NCBI GenBank assembly: GCA_045593555.1
Contig: JAZNWU010000031.1
Location: forward strand, 1 to 64,000
Length of the DNA: 64,000 nucleotides
Direction of reading: 5' to 3'
Source: Fimenecus sp045593555
GTDB lineage: Bacteria > Bacillota > Clostridia > Oscillospirales > Acutalibacteraceae
The stretch's first letter is position 1, and every line of letters starts with the position of its first letter. The translations under genes were made by a program, and so were the position numbers. The notes beneath the pieces are model-generated. The model was not told the origin of the DNA. It saw nothing but the letters and a program-made list of their open reading frames with translations, and made no database searches. Of the stretch, positions 8,075 through 15,882 are shown in pieces.

Positions 8075-8103
8075 TTGACTCGATAATAAAATTAATGTAA
8101 AAT
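8075..8103 (+). promoter_or_regulatory. Sigma-A-type promoter for the DUF1292 gene
   Basis: TTGACT (8075-8080), 17-base spacer, TAAAAT (8098-8103), 29 bases before the start codon. Confidence 0.7.
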
Positions 8104-8132
8104 AATTAACAGTAATACAAAGGAGATACAAA

Positions 8133-8432
8133 ATGATGAGTGAAGAATTTAATCCTGACCTTGTGTCAGTAATTGACGAAAATGGCGTTGAACATGTATT
8201 TGAAGAACTGGATAGGATAGAAACAGATACTGCTAAATATGTTGCACTTCTTCCTGTTTATGATGAGGCAGAAGAAATCATTGATGATGATGGTGAACTT
8301 ATCATTCTCAAAGTTTGTGAAGAAGATGGTGAAATATATTTGGAACCTATTGAAGATGACAACGAGTTCAATGAAATCGGAAAAATCTTTGAAGAAAGAT
8401 TGTCAGAATTATTCTCTTTTGATGAGGAATAA
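8133..8432 (+). CDS. DUF1292 (YrzB-like) acidic protein
   Basis: 99 residues, very acidic. The pattern VSVIDENGVEHVFEELDRIE, then YVALLPV, then ILKVCEEDGEIYLEPIEDDNEF is that of DUF1292 proteins, which in Firmicutes usually follow the ireB-ruvX genes; their biochemical role is unknown. The start is the ATG pair at 8133 behind AAAGGAGA. Here it stands alone with its own promoter, and the 6S-like RNA follows directly. Confidence 0.85.
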   Translation: MMSEEFNPDLVSVIDENGVEHVFEELDRIETDTAKYVALLPVYDEAEEIIDDDGELIILKVCEEDGEIYLEPIEDDNEFNEIGKIFEERLSELFSFDEE

Positions 8433-8443
8433 TTCAAAAAAAT

Positions 8444-8449
8444 TATAAT
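8444..8449 (+). promoter_or_regulatory. Minus-10 box of the structured RNA promoter
   Basis: TATAAT at 8444-8449 would start transcription around 8456, just before the base-paired 5' end of the structured RNA at 8462. A weak TTGATG at 8419 is 19 bases upstream. Confidence 0.5.
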
Positions 8450-8455
8450 AAACTT

Positions 8456-8655
8456 ATATTACCCTGCGAAGCCCGATAACCATGGCAAATATTAACCCAA
8501 CACTCTTTAAAAGGGAGCTTGTACTCGATTTATGGGGAGCAGACCTCCCGTCTTTGACGGATGAAGGGAGCACAGAAGTAAACGGAGAGCACCCACCTGC
8601 TAACATGCAGGTTATTATTCGCCATAGACCGACTTCGCGGGGAAACTTATTTTTT
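8456..8655 (+). ncRNA. 6S-like structured RNA (ssrS candidate)
   Basis: About 190 nucleotides with no believable protein. The 5' segment CCCTGCGAAG (8462-8471) pairs with CTTCGCGGGG (8633-8642) to close the molecule. Inside are GGGAGCAGACCTCCC-type hairpins and CCTGC-TAACAT-GCAGG (8596-8611). A long closed rod with a large interior and 180-200 nt length is typical of 6S RNA, which binds sigma-A RNA polymerase. Clostridial 6S genes are, as I recall, found near DUF1292 genes. A -10 box sits at the expected distance. The alternative is another structured RNA family; a covariance search would settle it. Confidence 0.5.
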
Positions 8656-8697
8656 ACAAATATAATTTTATTTATTGAATTGTTCAATGAATAACAA

Positions 8698-8760
8698 GGT
8701 TCTGACGAAGTCAGGTTCTTATTATTCGCCATAGACCGACTCCGCGGGAAAATTTTTTTT
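8698..8760 (+). repeat. Duplicated 3' segment of the 6S-like RNA with terminator tract
   Basis: The 23-base string starting TTATTATTCGCC at 8719-8741 repeats 8612-8634 exactly except its last base, 107 bases downstream. It is preceded by a different hairpin (CTGAC-GAA-GTCAG, 8702-8714) in place of the first copy's, and followed by CCGCGGG and eight T residues (8753-8760). It may form an alternative 3' strand and terminator for a longer transcript. Confidence 0.7.
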
Positions 8761-8841
8761 GAAGGCATCTGTATGATGTCTTATTTTTTTGTTTAAAACA
8801 ATAATCATTTGTTAAAAATTACTTTGACAGGAGTGATTATA

Positions 8842-9450
8842 TTGAAAAAAATAATCAAAATTCAAATATCGGTTGTATTGGCATTAGCAACTTGTTTAAT
8901 TACAAATATAAGTGTATTCTCAAATCAATGTGACAGCATAAGAAATAAAATGTTACGAATGCACGTTATTGCAAATTCTGATAGCAAAGAAGACCAGAAA
9001 TTAAAATTGAAAGTCAGAGATGCAGTTCTTACAAAGGGCAAAGAAATCTTTGACGGTTCTGTGACAGCTGATGATGCGAAAGAAAGAATTACTCCATATA
9101 CTGATTTGTTAGAAGAAACAGCAAAAGAGATTGTTATAAGTGAAGGTTTTGATTATAATGTGGATGTTACAGTAGAAAAAGAATTTTTTAAAACAAGAAC
9201 ATATGATAACTCCGTAACACTGCCAGCGGGTTATTATACTGCCGTTAAGGTTGTAATAGGTGAGGGAAAAGGTCAGAACTGGTGGTGTATTATGTTCCCT
9301 CCAATGTGTTTACCGGCAGCGGAAGCCAAATGCAGCGTTGATGATGTGTTGAATAGAGATGAAAATAACATTGTTTCCCATGGTGAAAGGTACAAATTTA
9401 AATTTAAAATTATAGAGATTTGTGAGGAGATTTTCAAAAAGAAAAAATAA
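8842..9450 (+). CDS. spoIIR: Stage II sporulation protein R
   Basis: 202 residues from the TTG at 8842, chosen because CAGGAGTG lies seven bases upstream; the longer frame from 8809 lacks a site. An N-terminal signal or membrane helix (about 5-25) is followed by the SpoIIR hallmark IRNKMLRMHVIANSDS.EDQ.LKLKVRDAV and, later, LPAGYYTAVKVVIGEGKGQNWWC. SpoIIR is made in the forespore and secreted into the intermembrane space to trigger SpoIIGA processing of pro-sigma-E. The family length (about 200-250) fits. Monocistronic between the RNA locus and the GDPD operon. Confidence 0.92.
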   Translation: MKKIIKIQISVVLALATCLITNISVFSNQCDSIRNKMLRMHVIANSDSKEDQKLKLKVRDAVLTKGKEIFDGSVTADDAKERITPYTDLLEETAKEIVISEGFDYNVDVTVEKEFFKTRTYDNSVTLPAGYYTAVKVVIGEGKGQNWWCIMFPPMCLPAAEAKCSVDDVLNRDENNIVSHGERYKFKFKIIEICEEIFKKKK

Positions 9451-9524
9451 TACTTTACAAACAGTATTTCTCTTTGATAAACTATATTTGTAGAAATTTG
9501 CAAAATTATCAAGGAGAAAAATTT

Positions 9525-10268
9525 ATGCCACTCGTATTAGCTCATAGAGGAGCAAATAAAGTAGCTCCTCAAAATACAATTCCTGCATTCCAAAAGGCTA
9601 TTGAATTCAATTCAGATGGTCTTGAAACAGATGTGCATTTATCTAAGGATGGTCATATTGTAATTTGTCACAATTATACAATTGATGAAACATCAAATGG
9701 TGTTGGCCGTGTTGATGAAATGACACTTGCTGAACTTAAAAGCTTTGATTTTGGTTCATATTTCAGCGATGATTTCAAAGGAGTTTCATTACCAACACTT
9801 CCCGAATTACTTGATTTGACAAAATCAATGTCTTTAATAAATATTGAAATTAAACCACCAAAAAAGGATTGTGACCTTGTCAAAAAGGTTGTTGAAACAA
9901 TTCACGAGTATGGTATTGTTGAAAATTCGATTGTATCCTGCTTTGACCCGGAGTGTATTCGTCTTGTTAAAGAAATTGACAGTAATGTTAAAACAGGTCT
10001 TTTATATGAAGATGATGAGTTAGGTAATGAAATTATGACATTTGGAGTTGCGAAGTATTGCAAACAGTTGGATGCTAATGCAGCTCATCCTCATAGAAAA
10101 CTTATTACTCAAAAAGAAGTTATGGAACTTCATAATTTAAGTATGGCAGTAAATCCTTGGACAGTCAACAAAGAAGAGGAAATCATCAGATTTACAAAAT
10201 GGGGTTGTGATGCTCTTATTTCTGATGTTCCTGATTATTGCAGAAAAGTTCTGGAGGATATGAAATGA
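9525..10268 (+). CDS. Glycerophosphodiester phosphodiesterase (GDPD)
   Basis: 247 residues from the ATG at 9525 (MPLVLAHRGA) behind AAGGAG. Visible GDPD motifs are the N-terminal AHRGANKVAPQNTIPAF with catalytic HR, the metal-binding ETDVHLSKDG, CHNYTID with the second catalytic His, INIEIKP, and a terminal WTVN near residue 208. Cytoplasmic (no signal peptide): it splits glycerophosphodiesters to glycerol-3-phosphate and alcohol. It starts an operon with GH20, a phosphate transporter and GH18; its stop overlaps the GH20 start (ATGA). Suggests salvage of polar headgroups or teichoic acid. Confidence 0.92.
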   Translation: MPLVLAHRGANKVAPQNTIPAFQKAIEFNSDGLETDVHLSKDGHIVICHNYTIDETSNGVGRVDEMTLAELKSFDFGSYFSDDFKGVSLPTLPELLDLTKSMSLINIEIKPPKKDCDLVKKVVETIHEYGIVENSIVSCFDPECIRLVKEIDSNVKTGLLYEDDELGNEIMTFGVAKYCKQLDANAAHPHRKLITQKEVMELHNLSMAVNPWTVNKEEEIIRFTKWGCDALISDVPDYCRKVLEDMK

Positions 10269-11857
10269 ATAAACCCAAATACAGTATAATTCCGAAACCA
10301 CAAAAATATGACGTTCACGATGGTACATATACAGTCACTTCAGAAACAGAGGTTTTATGCATTCCTGAATTTATAAAAGCAGGAAAATATATTTCAAATT
10401 TTCTTAAAACAAAAAAAGATGCACATAATGGTTCAATTAAATTTTTTAAGGATGAAAAGATTCCTAAAGAGGGATATAAACTCCGAGTTACTACTGACGG
10501 AATTGAGATTTCTTCATCTGATGAAAATGGTGCTTTTTACGGTGCTGTAACTCTTAAAATAATGATTATGCAGTCAAAGACATCAAGTGGTGTAGCTGTT
10601 GTTAATTGCTCATACATATATGACTATCCAAAATTATCTTATCGTGGAGGAATGATGGATGAAGCACGTCATTTCTATGGAGTTGAGGCTGTTAAAAAAA
10701 CTCTTGATAATATGGCGCTTCTCAAGCTTAATAAATTTCATTGGCATTTAAGTGATGATCAAGGTTACAGAATTGAAAGTGAAATATTTCCGTTACTTAA
10801 TGAAATCAGCAGTAAAAGACAGTATGAACTTCTCGGTGGTGCTGAAATATTAAGTAAGGCTGGTATTCAAAAAGGCGGAGACGAATATTTTCACTATTAT
10901 AAAAAAGATGAAATCCGTGAAATTGTTGAATACGCAGAATCTTTGTGTATTGACATAATTCCTGAAATTGACATGCCGGGTCATACTGTAGCAATGCTTG
11001 CTGCATATCCTGAACTATCTTGCTTAAAAGGAAATTATGAAGTATTCTGTGAGAATGGAATTACTAAAGATATTCTTTGTGCGGGTCAGGAAGAAACTTA
11101 TGACTTTGTTGAAAAACTTTTAACCGAAGTTGCAGAGCTTTTCCCATATAAGTTTTTTCACATGGGTGGCGACGAGGCTGCAAAGGGACACAAACTTTGG
11201 GAAAATGATTGTCCTGTCTGTCAGGCAAAAATGAAAGAGCTTGGTATCACAAAGGGCAAGGATTTACAGGTCTATTTCAACAATCGTGTTAATGGAATGC
11301 TTAAAAAACTTGGTAAGACAAGTATTGAATGGAATGATGGTATCGGTGACAATACTGATTCAGATGTAATTGGTCATTATTGGTTGTTCCGTACTCCGTC
11401 TTGGATTAAAGAAGAGAATAATAAACGAAAATTTATTGTTTCTACTTGTCCTGCCTTGTATTTTGATTATACAAATGCAATGGTTCCGTTAAAAAAGGTT
11501 TATAAATTTGATGTTGTTAAGTCAGGATTTATAAACGAGAAAAATGTGTTGGGTATTGAGTTTGAATCATGGTCAGAGTGGATAGATACTTATGATGCCT
11601 GGGAATTTTCAGTTTATCCAAGAATTTTTGCTTTTGCTGAAAACGCTTGGACACAGGATAAATTCAAGAACTATAAAGATTTCTATAAACGACTTGATTT
11701 CTTCAAGATGTATATAAAATCAAAAAATATCAATTATTCAAGAATTGAGAAAAAACTGTGGTTTAAGGTTAAAAACAAAACTGTTTTCCACCTTGGAAAT
11801 CGTGGTGTTGAATATCAGGAAAATGAGAAAATCAAGATGAAAGAACAGGGAGTATAA
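10265..11857 (+). CDS. Beta-N-acetylhexosaminidase, GH20
   Basis: 530 residues, ATG at 10265 overlapping the previous stop, with CTGGAGG site. The N-terminal GH20b-like domain (about 1-125) is followed by the barrel beginning SYRGGMMDEARHFYG. HWHLSDDQGYRIE and the catalytic pair in HMGGDEAAKG (Asp-Glu acting with the substrate acetamido group) are intact; IEWNDG and the late WSEW aromatic residues fit the sugar pocket. No signal peptide, so it likely hydrolyses imported GlcNAc- or GalNAc-containing oligosaccharides in the cytoplasm. The substrate (chitobiose, mucin, muropeptide sugar) is not decided. Confidence 0.92.
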   Translation: MNKPKYSIIPKPQKYDVHDGTYTVTSETEVLCIPEFIKAGKYISNFLKTKKDAHNGSIKFFKDEKIPKEGYKLRVTTDGIEISSSDENGAFYGAVTLKIMIMQSKTSSGVAVVNCSYIYDYPKLSYRGGMMDEARHFYGVEAVKKTLDNMALLKLNKFHWHLSDDQGYRIESEIFPLLNEISSKRQYELLGGAEILSKAGIQKGGDEYFHYYKKDEIREIVEYAESLCIDIIPEIDMPGHTVAMLAAYPELSCLKGNYEVFCENGITKDILCAGQEETYDFVEKLLTEVAELFPYKFFHMGGDEAAKGHKLWENDCPVCQAKMKELGITKGKDLQVYFNNRVNGMLKKLGKTSIEWNDGIGDNTDSDVIGHYWLFRTPSWIKEENNKRKFIVSTCPALYFDYTNAMVPLKKVYKFDVVKSGFINEKNVLGIEFESWSEWIDTYDAWEFSVYPRIFAFAENAWTQDKFKNYKDFYKRLDFFKMYIKSKNINYSRIEKKLWFKVKNKTVFHLGNRGVEYQENEKIKMKEQGV

Positions 11858-11862
11858 TTCTT

Positions 11863-13521
11863 ATGGACATAATGAATATTCTGTCGTTTTTTACGGGTAT
11901 AGGGTTGTTTCTTTATGGCATAGACGCTATGGGGCAAGGTCTTGAATATGCAGCCGGCTCAAAAATGAAGAAGATATTGGGTGTTCTTACTAAAAACAGA
12001 TTTTTAGCTGTTCTTATGGGTGCGCTTGTTACTGCGGTTATACAGAGTTCATCTGCAACTACTGTTATGGTTGTCGGTTTTGTTAATGCAGGACTTATGA
12101 ATCTTGCACAGGCTATCGGTGTTATTATGGGTGCTAATATCGGTACTACCGTTACTAGTGTGCTCATAGCAATGGATTTGGGTATGATTGCACCTGTTGC
12201 TTTATTGCTTGGTGTTTTCGCAATGCTTTTTTCAAAAAAAGACATTATTAAACATATCGGACAAACTGTAGCAGGCTTCGGTATGCTCTTTGTCGGTATG
12301 GAATTAATGGCTTACGGTATGGCACCGTTAGGTGAGTCAGAAATTTTCACATACTTTATGACAAATTTCAGCAATCCTGTCGTAGGTGTTCTTATAGGTG
12401 TTGTTCTTACTGCGGTTATTCAAAGTTCTTCAGCAAGTATTGGTATATTACAGGCTCTTGCATTACAAGGACTTGTGCCAATTGAATTTGCAGTTTATAT
12501 TCTTTTGGGACAAAATATCGGTACTTGTGTAACTGCACTTCTTTCTGCAGCTGGTTCAAAAACAAATTCAAAAAGAACAGCCGTTATGCATCTGCTCTTT
12601 AATGTTATAGGTACAATTATATTCTTGTTGATTACTGCATTTACACCATATACAACACTTCTTGAAAGTATAAGTAATAATGTTTCAGCACAGATTTCAG
12701 TTGCGCATATTATATTTAATGTTGTTAATACAATTATTATCTTCCCATTTGCAAATTTGATTATAAAAGCAGCTTGTATTCTTGTTCCCGATAAAGAACC
12801 TGAGGATTCTAAACTTGAATTCAAGTATTATGATGAGCATCTTCTTACAACACCACCAATTGCAGTTGAACAGATTGGTAAAGAGGTTGTCAGAATGGCA
12901 CATCTTGCAAGAGATAACTTTGACAGAGCCGCAGTTGCTTTGATTAATAATGACACATCAAAAGTGGAAAAAATTGAATCTGTTGAAGAGGTAATCAACT
13001 TCCTTAATCACAGTATTACAAGACATCTTGTTAAAATTAATGCACTTGATTTGGACTATTCGGATGCCAAGTATATCGGTCGTCTTTTCCATGTTGTAAA
13101 TGACATTGAACGAATTGGTGACCACGCTGTAAACCTTAGTGAAGCAATGGTTGTCCGCAATAATGAAAAGCTTGCTATTTCAGATGATGCTGTTGCTGAA
13201 CTTGAAACAATGCGTAAGTGTGTTATAGAACTTCTTAATGCTTCCATTTCATCTTTTGAAAAGCAGGAGCTTACTCTTGATGAAGCAAAGAATATTGAAA
13301 CACTTGAAACTGTTTCCGATAATCTTAAGGTTAAATATCAGGATGCACATCTTCGCCGTCTTAATGAAGAACATTGTGAAACTCGTGCAGGAATGATGTT
13401 TGTCAATACTCTCATTGATTTTGAACGTGTAGGTGACCACGCGAAGAATATAGCTTTTGCAGTTAAGAAAAAACCGGAAGAACGTGCAAAGGCTGATGAG
13501 GCAGTTATTAATTCATATTAA
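11863..13521 (+). CDS. Na/Pi cotransporter family protein with PhoU-like domain
   Basis: 552 residues. Two inverted Na/Pi-cotransport repeats, each with the QSSSAT/QSSSAS signature (about residues 61-66 and 188-193), span the first 310 residues in about eight membrane helices. The rest is a cytoplasmic PhoU-like helical domain with the repeated pattern ERIGDHAVN and ERVGDHAKN. Family role: sodium-driven phosphate transport, though some members act elsewhere. Five bases after GH20 and 14 bases before GH18, so it is part of the same operon; pairing with a phosphodiesterase supports phosphate handling. Confidence 0.92.
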   Translation: MDIMNILSFFTGIGLFLYGIDAMGQGLEYAAGSKMKKILGVLTKNRFLAVLMGALVTAVIQSSSATTVMVVGFVNAGLMNLAQAIGVIMGANIGTTVTSVLIAMDLGMIAPVALLLGVFAMLFSKKDIIKHIGQTVAGFGMLFVGMELMAYGMAPLGESEIFTYFMTNFSNPVVGVLIGVVLTAVIQSSSASIGILQALALQGLVPIEFAVYILLGQNIGTCVTALLSAAGSKTNSKRTAVMHLLFNVIGTIIFLLITAFTPYTTLLESISNNVSAQISVAHIIFNVVNTIIIFPFANLIIKAACILVPDKEPEDSKLEFKYYDEHLLTTPPIAVEQIGKEVVRMAHLARDNFDRAAVALINNDTSKVEKIESVEEVINFLNHSITRHLVKINALDLDYSDAKYIGRLFHVVNDIERIGDHAVNLSEAMVVRNNEKLAISDDAVAELETMRKCVIELLNASISSFEKQELTLDEAKNIETLETVSDNLKVKYQDAHLRRLNEEHCETRAGMMFVNTLIDFERVGDHAKNIAFAVKKKPEERAKADEAVINSY

Positions 13522-13535
13522 TATGGAGGTATTTT

Positions 13536-14924
13536 ATGTTTAAATCTATTATTTCAGTTTTTATGATAGTTGTTACATTTTTCTCATCACTTTTTTATAC
13601 AGGACTAAATAATAAGCCTGTTGAAAGAGAGTACAGCATTATTTCACAAGGTAAGATAGATGGAAAATTAAAAGGAAACGCTGATTCTGAAAACAATTAT
13701 TTTGATATTGTTTTTCGTGATAGTGTCGAATTTGATACTGTTGTTTTAAAGGAAAAAAATGAAAATGTTACAGAGTTTTCTATTTCAATTAAAGATGAAA
13801 ATGGTCAATTTCAAAAGGTTTATGAGCAGGAAAGAATAGGAAAGTATCGTTATTGTGTTTTAGGTGAAACAAAAACTGACACGGTAAGAATAACTATTCA
13901 TTCTGCTGTTGACAACAAGTTTAAGATTAAGGATGTTGATATTCTTAATGTCACTGAAAACAAAAATGACGATTTCAGAGTAACATCCTATCTTGTGTGC
14001 CAATGGTTTTATGGTAATGAAAATATTGATGTCAAGAAAATGAATACTATAACAGATTTTATTCTGTTTGGTGTTGCTCGTTTTGATGAGAATGGCAATG
14101 TTTATCTTCAGGACCTTGATATAAATGGCAAGATGGTAAGTGGTGATAAGATATTTAAAGATATTATTGCTGACATTAAAAGTGCAAATCCTGATGTTAA
14201 AATTCATTGTAATATATTAGGACCTGGTGGTGCTGATTATGAAAAACTTCATACTCAGGCATTTGAGAAGCATGATGATGTATTAATTGATAATATTCTT
14301 AATCTTTTAGAAACTTATGATTTTGATGGCTTATTCTTTGATTATGAGTATCCATATAGTGAAGAAAGCATAGATGCTTATTCTGATTTCATTGTAAATC
14401 TTGATTCATATATGGATGATTATATTCTTGGGGCAGCACTTGCTCATTGGGGTGCAAATATTTCTTATGATGCAAAACAGGCTCTTGATAGAATTGAAAT
14501 CATGTCTTATGATAATATGACGGAAACTAACAGACATGCAGAATTTGCAACTGTTGGCGGTGTTGTTGCAATCGAAGATTTTGAAAAAAGGGGATATGAC
14601 CTTTCAAAATGTGATTTAGGTCTGCCATTCTACGGAAGAACACACGGCGGAGAAGAGGCTTGGCCATCTTATGCACAGATTGCACCTGATATCACGAGTC
14701 CGTTTCAAAATTATGTAAATAAGTCATATCTTAATGGCGGTATGTATGGTAATGGTCTTCTCACAAGCTTCAATGGTGTGCAGATTATTAAGGATAAAAC
14801 AGCATTTGCTCACGATTATGGTCTTGGTGGTGTAATGGTATGGCATTATACTTGCGACGTGCCTTATGAAAATGATTTGTCATTATTCAAAGCAATTCAG
14901 ACATCATTGAATACACGAAACTAA
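13536..14924 (+). CDS. Exported glycosidase, GH18 fold with discoidin-like N-domain
   Basis: 462 residues, ATG at 13536 behind TGGAGG. A signal peptide or anchor (about 4-24) is followed by an F5/8-type-C-like beta sandwich (about 45-145) and a GH18 barrel from about 150. The active-site motif is DFDGLFFDYEYP, matching DGxxxDxE with the acid glutamate present; YDNM and GVMVWHY at the end also fit. GH18 enzymes cut chitin, peptidoglycan-like or N-glycan GlcNAc linkages by substrate-assisted catalysis. With cytoplasmic GH20 in the operon, it may release GlcNAc oligomers outside the cell. Some GH18 proteins act on spore cortex, which remains an alternative. Confidence 0.85.
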   Translation: MFKSIISVFMIVVTFFSSLFYTGLNNKPVEREYSIISQGKIDGKLKGNADSENNYFDIVFRDSVEFDTVVLKEKNENVTEFSISIKDENGQFQKVYEQERIGKYRYCVLGETKTDTVRITIHSAVDNKFKIKDVDILNVTENKNDDFRVTSYLVCQWFYGNENIDVKKMNTITDFILFGVARFDENGNVYLQDLDINGKMVSGDKIFKDIIADIKSANPDVKIHCNILGPGGADYEKLHTQAFEKHDDVLIDNILNLLETYDFDGLFFDYEYPYSEESIDAYSDFIVNLDSYMDDYILGAALAHWGANISYDAKQALDRIEIMSYDNMTETNRHAEFATVGGVVAIEDFEKRGYDLSKCDLGLPFYGRTHGGEEAWPSYAQIAPDITSPFQNYVNKSYLNGGMYGNGLLTSFNGVQIIKDKTAFAHDYGLGGVMVWHYTCDVPYENDLSLFKAIQTSLNTRN

Positions 14925-14926
14925 AA

Positions 14927-14961
14927 AAAATGGAGGTGTTTTTCGCACCTCCATTTTTGCA
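14927..14961. terminator. Bidirectional intrinsic terminator
   Basis: AAAATGGAGGTG pairs with CACCTCCATTTT (14946-14957) around a short loop, T-rich on both ends. Shared by the convergent GH18 operon and the phosphatase gene. Confidence 0.9.
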
Positions 14962-15420
14962 TTATTTATTATTTAATAAATACTCAAATAATTTGTTACA
15001 ACCTAAATTAACATCATCATAAGTTGTTCTGAAATCTCTTGTGTACCAAGGGTCAGCAACATCTCTGTCTATATGAGCAAAAGATAATAATTTATGAATT
15101 TTATTATCCTTGTCATATCCGATAATCCGATTAATGTTTCTCATATTTGCACTGTCCATTCCGATTATGAAATCGTATTTTTCATAGTCGGATTTTTTTA
15201 GTTGAACAGCTTGTCTTTTTGTGTAAGGGATACCTATTTCATCAAGAAGCTGCTTTGTTCCCCAATGGGTATCACTGCCGATTTCCTCTGTGCTTGTTGC
15301 ACTTGAACAAATCACAAAATCATTTTCCATTTCATTCTTTTTAACAATATCTTTCATCACAAACTCCGCCATAGTGCTTCGACAGATATTCCCGTGACAG
15401 ACAAACATAATTTTAATCAT
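14962..15420 (-). CDS. Low-molecular-weight protein-tyrosine phosphatase
   Basis: 152 residues from the ATG at 15420 (MIKIMFVCHGN), preceded by GGAAAGG; the longer frame has no site. The catalytic P-loop C-X5-R-S is CHGNICRS (Cys8, Arg14) and the general-acid loop is DPWYTRDF near residue 125. Length is typical. LMW-PTPs dephosphorylate tyrosine (and sometimes arginine) residues of regulators or capsule kinases in the cytoplasm. It stands alone, with no tyrosine kinase in the window, so the target is unknown. Confidence 0.93.
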   Translation of the reverse strand: MIKIMFVCHGNICRSTMAEFVMKDIVKKNEMENDFVICSSATSTEEIGSDTHWGTKQLLDEIGIPYTKRQAVQLKKSDYEKYDFIIGMDSANMRNINRIIGYDKDNKIHKLLSFAHIDRDVADPWYTRDFRTTYDDVNLGCNKLFEYLLNNK

Positions 15421-15527
15421 TTTTATCAAGCCTTTCCTTATTAATATTATCATATTACTGAATATTTTCAAGTAATAATAATTCTCTTTTTTTCATATAA
15501 ATTTATGACAGAATAGGAGGGTTTGTT

Positions 15528-15776
15528 TTGAACGATTTAGTTGATAAAAGAGCGTTATTGTTAGGTGAGTATATAGTAGAAAATAATTCAACAGTCAGGG
15601 CGACTGCAAAAGTATTTGGTGTGAGTAAAAGTACGGTACATATGGATGTTTCTAAAAGATTGTCAAGAGTAAACCCGAGTCTATATAAAGAAGTCAGAAA
15701 AGTTCTTGATATCAATAAAGAAGAAAGACATATTCGTGGTGGTCTTGCTACAAAAGAGAAATACTTGAATAAATAA
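15528..15776 (+). CDS. spoIIID: Sporulation transcription factor SpoIIID
   Basis: 82 residues starting at TTG 15528 behind AGGAGG. RALLLGEYIVENNSTVRATAKVFGVSKSTVHMD is the SpoIIID helix-turn-helix, and the C-terminal HIRGGLATKEKYL is the conserved basic tail that also touches DNA. It controls many mother-cell genes in the sigma-E stage, both positively and negatively. Normal length; no partner genes adjacent. No strong vegetative promoter is visible upstream, as expected for a sigma-E-dependent gene. Confidence 0.95.
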   Translation: MNDLVDKRALLLGEYIVENNSTVRATAKVFGVSKSTVHMDVSKRLSRVNPSLYKEVRKVLDINKEERHIRGGLATKEKYLNK

Positions 15777-15807
15777 TTATAATTATTGATAATTTTCTAT
15801 AAATCAC

Positions 15808-15835
15808 TTGAAATTTCACTATAATCGTGTATAAT
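15808..15835 (+). promoter_or_regulatory. Sigma-A-type promoter of ileS
   Basis: TTGAAA (15808-15813), 16-base spacer, TATAAT (15830-15835), about 48 bases before the start. The short leader leaves no room for a T-box. Confidence 0.7.
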
Positions 15836-15882
15836 ATTATCTGTTAAATTAGGATATTATCACTTGAAAGGTGGACAATATA

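Noticed and set aside
8454..8768. Two overlapping ORFs (plus 8482-8694 and minus 8454-8768)
   Set aside because: They cover the structured RNA and its repeat, have no ribosome sites, and their sequence constraint is explained by base pairing.
15777..15882. T-box leader before ileS
   Set aside because: Only about 45 bases lie between the promoter and the start; no T-box consensus or antiterminator fits.
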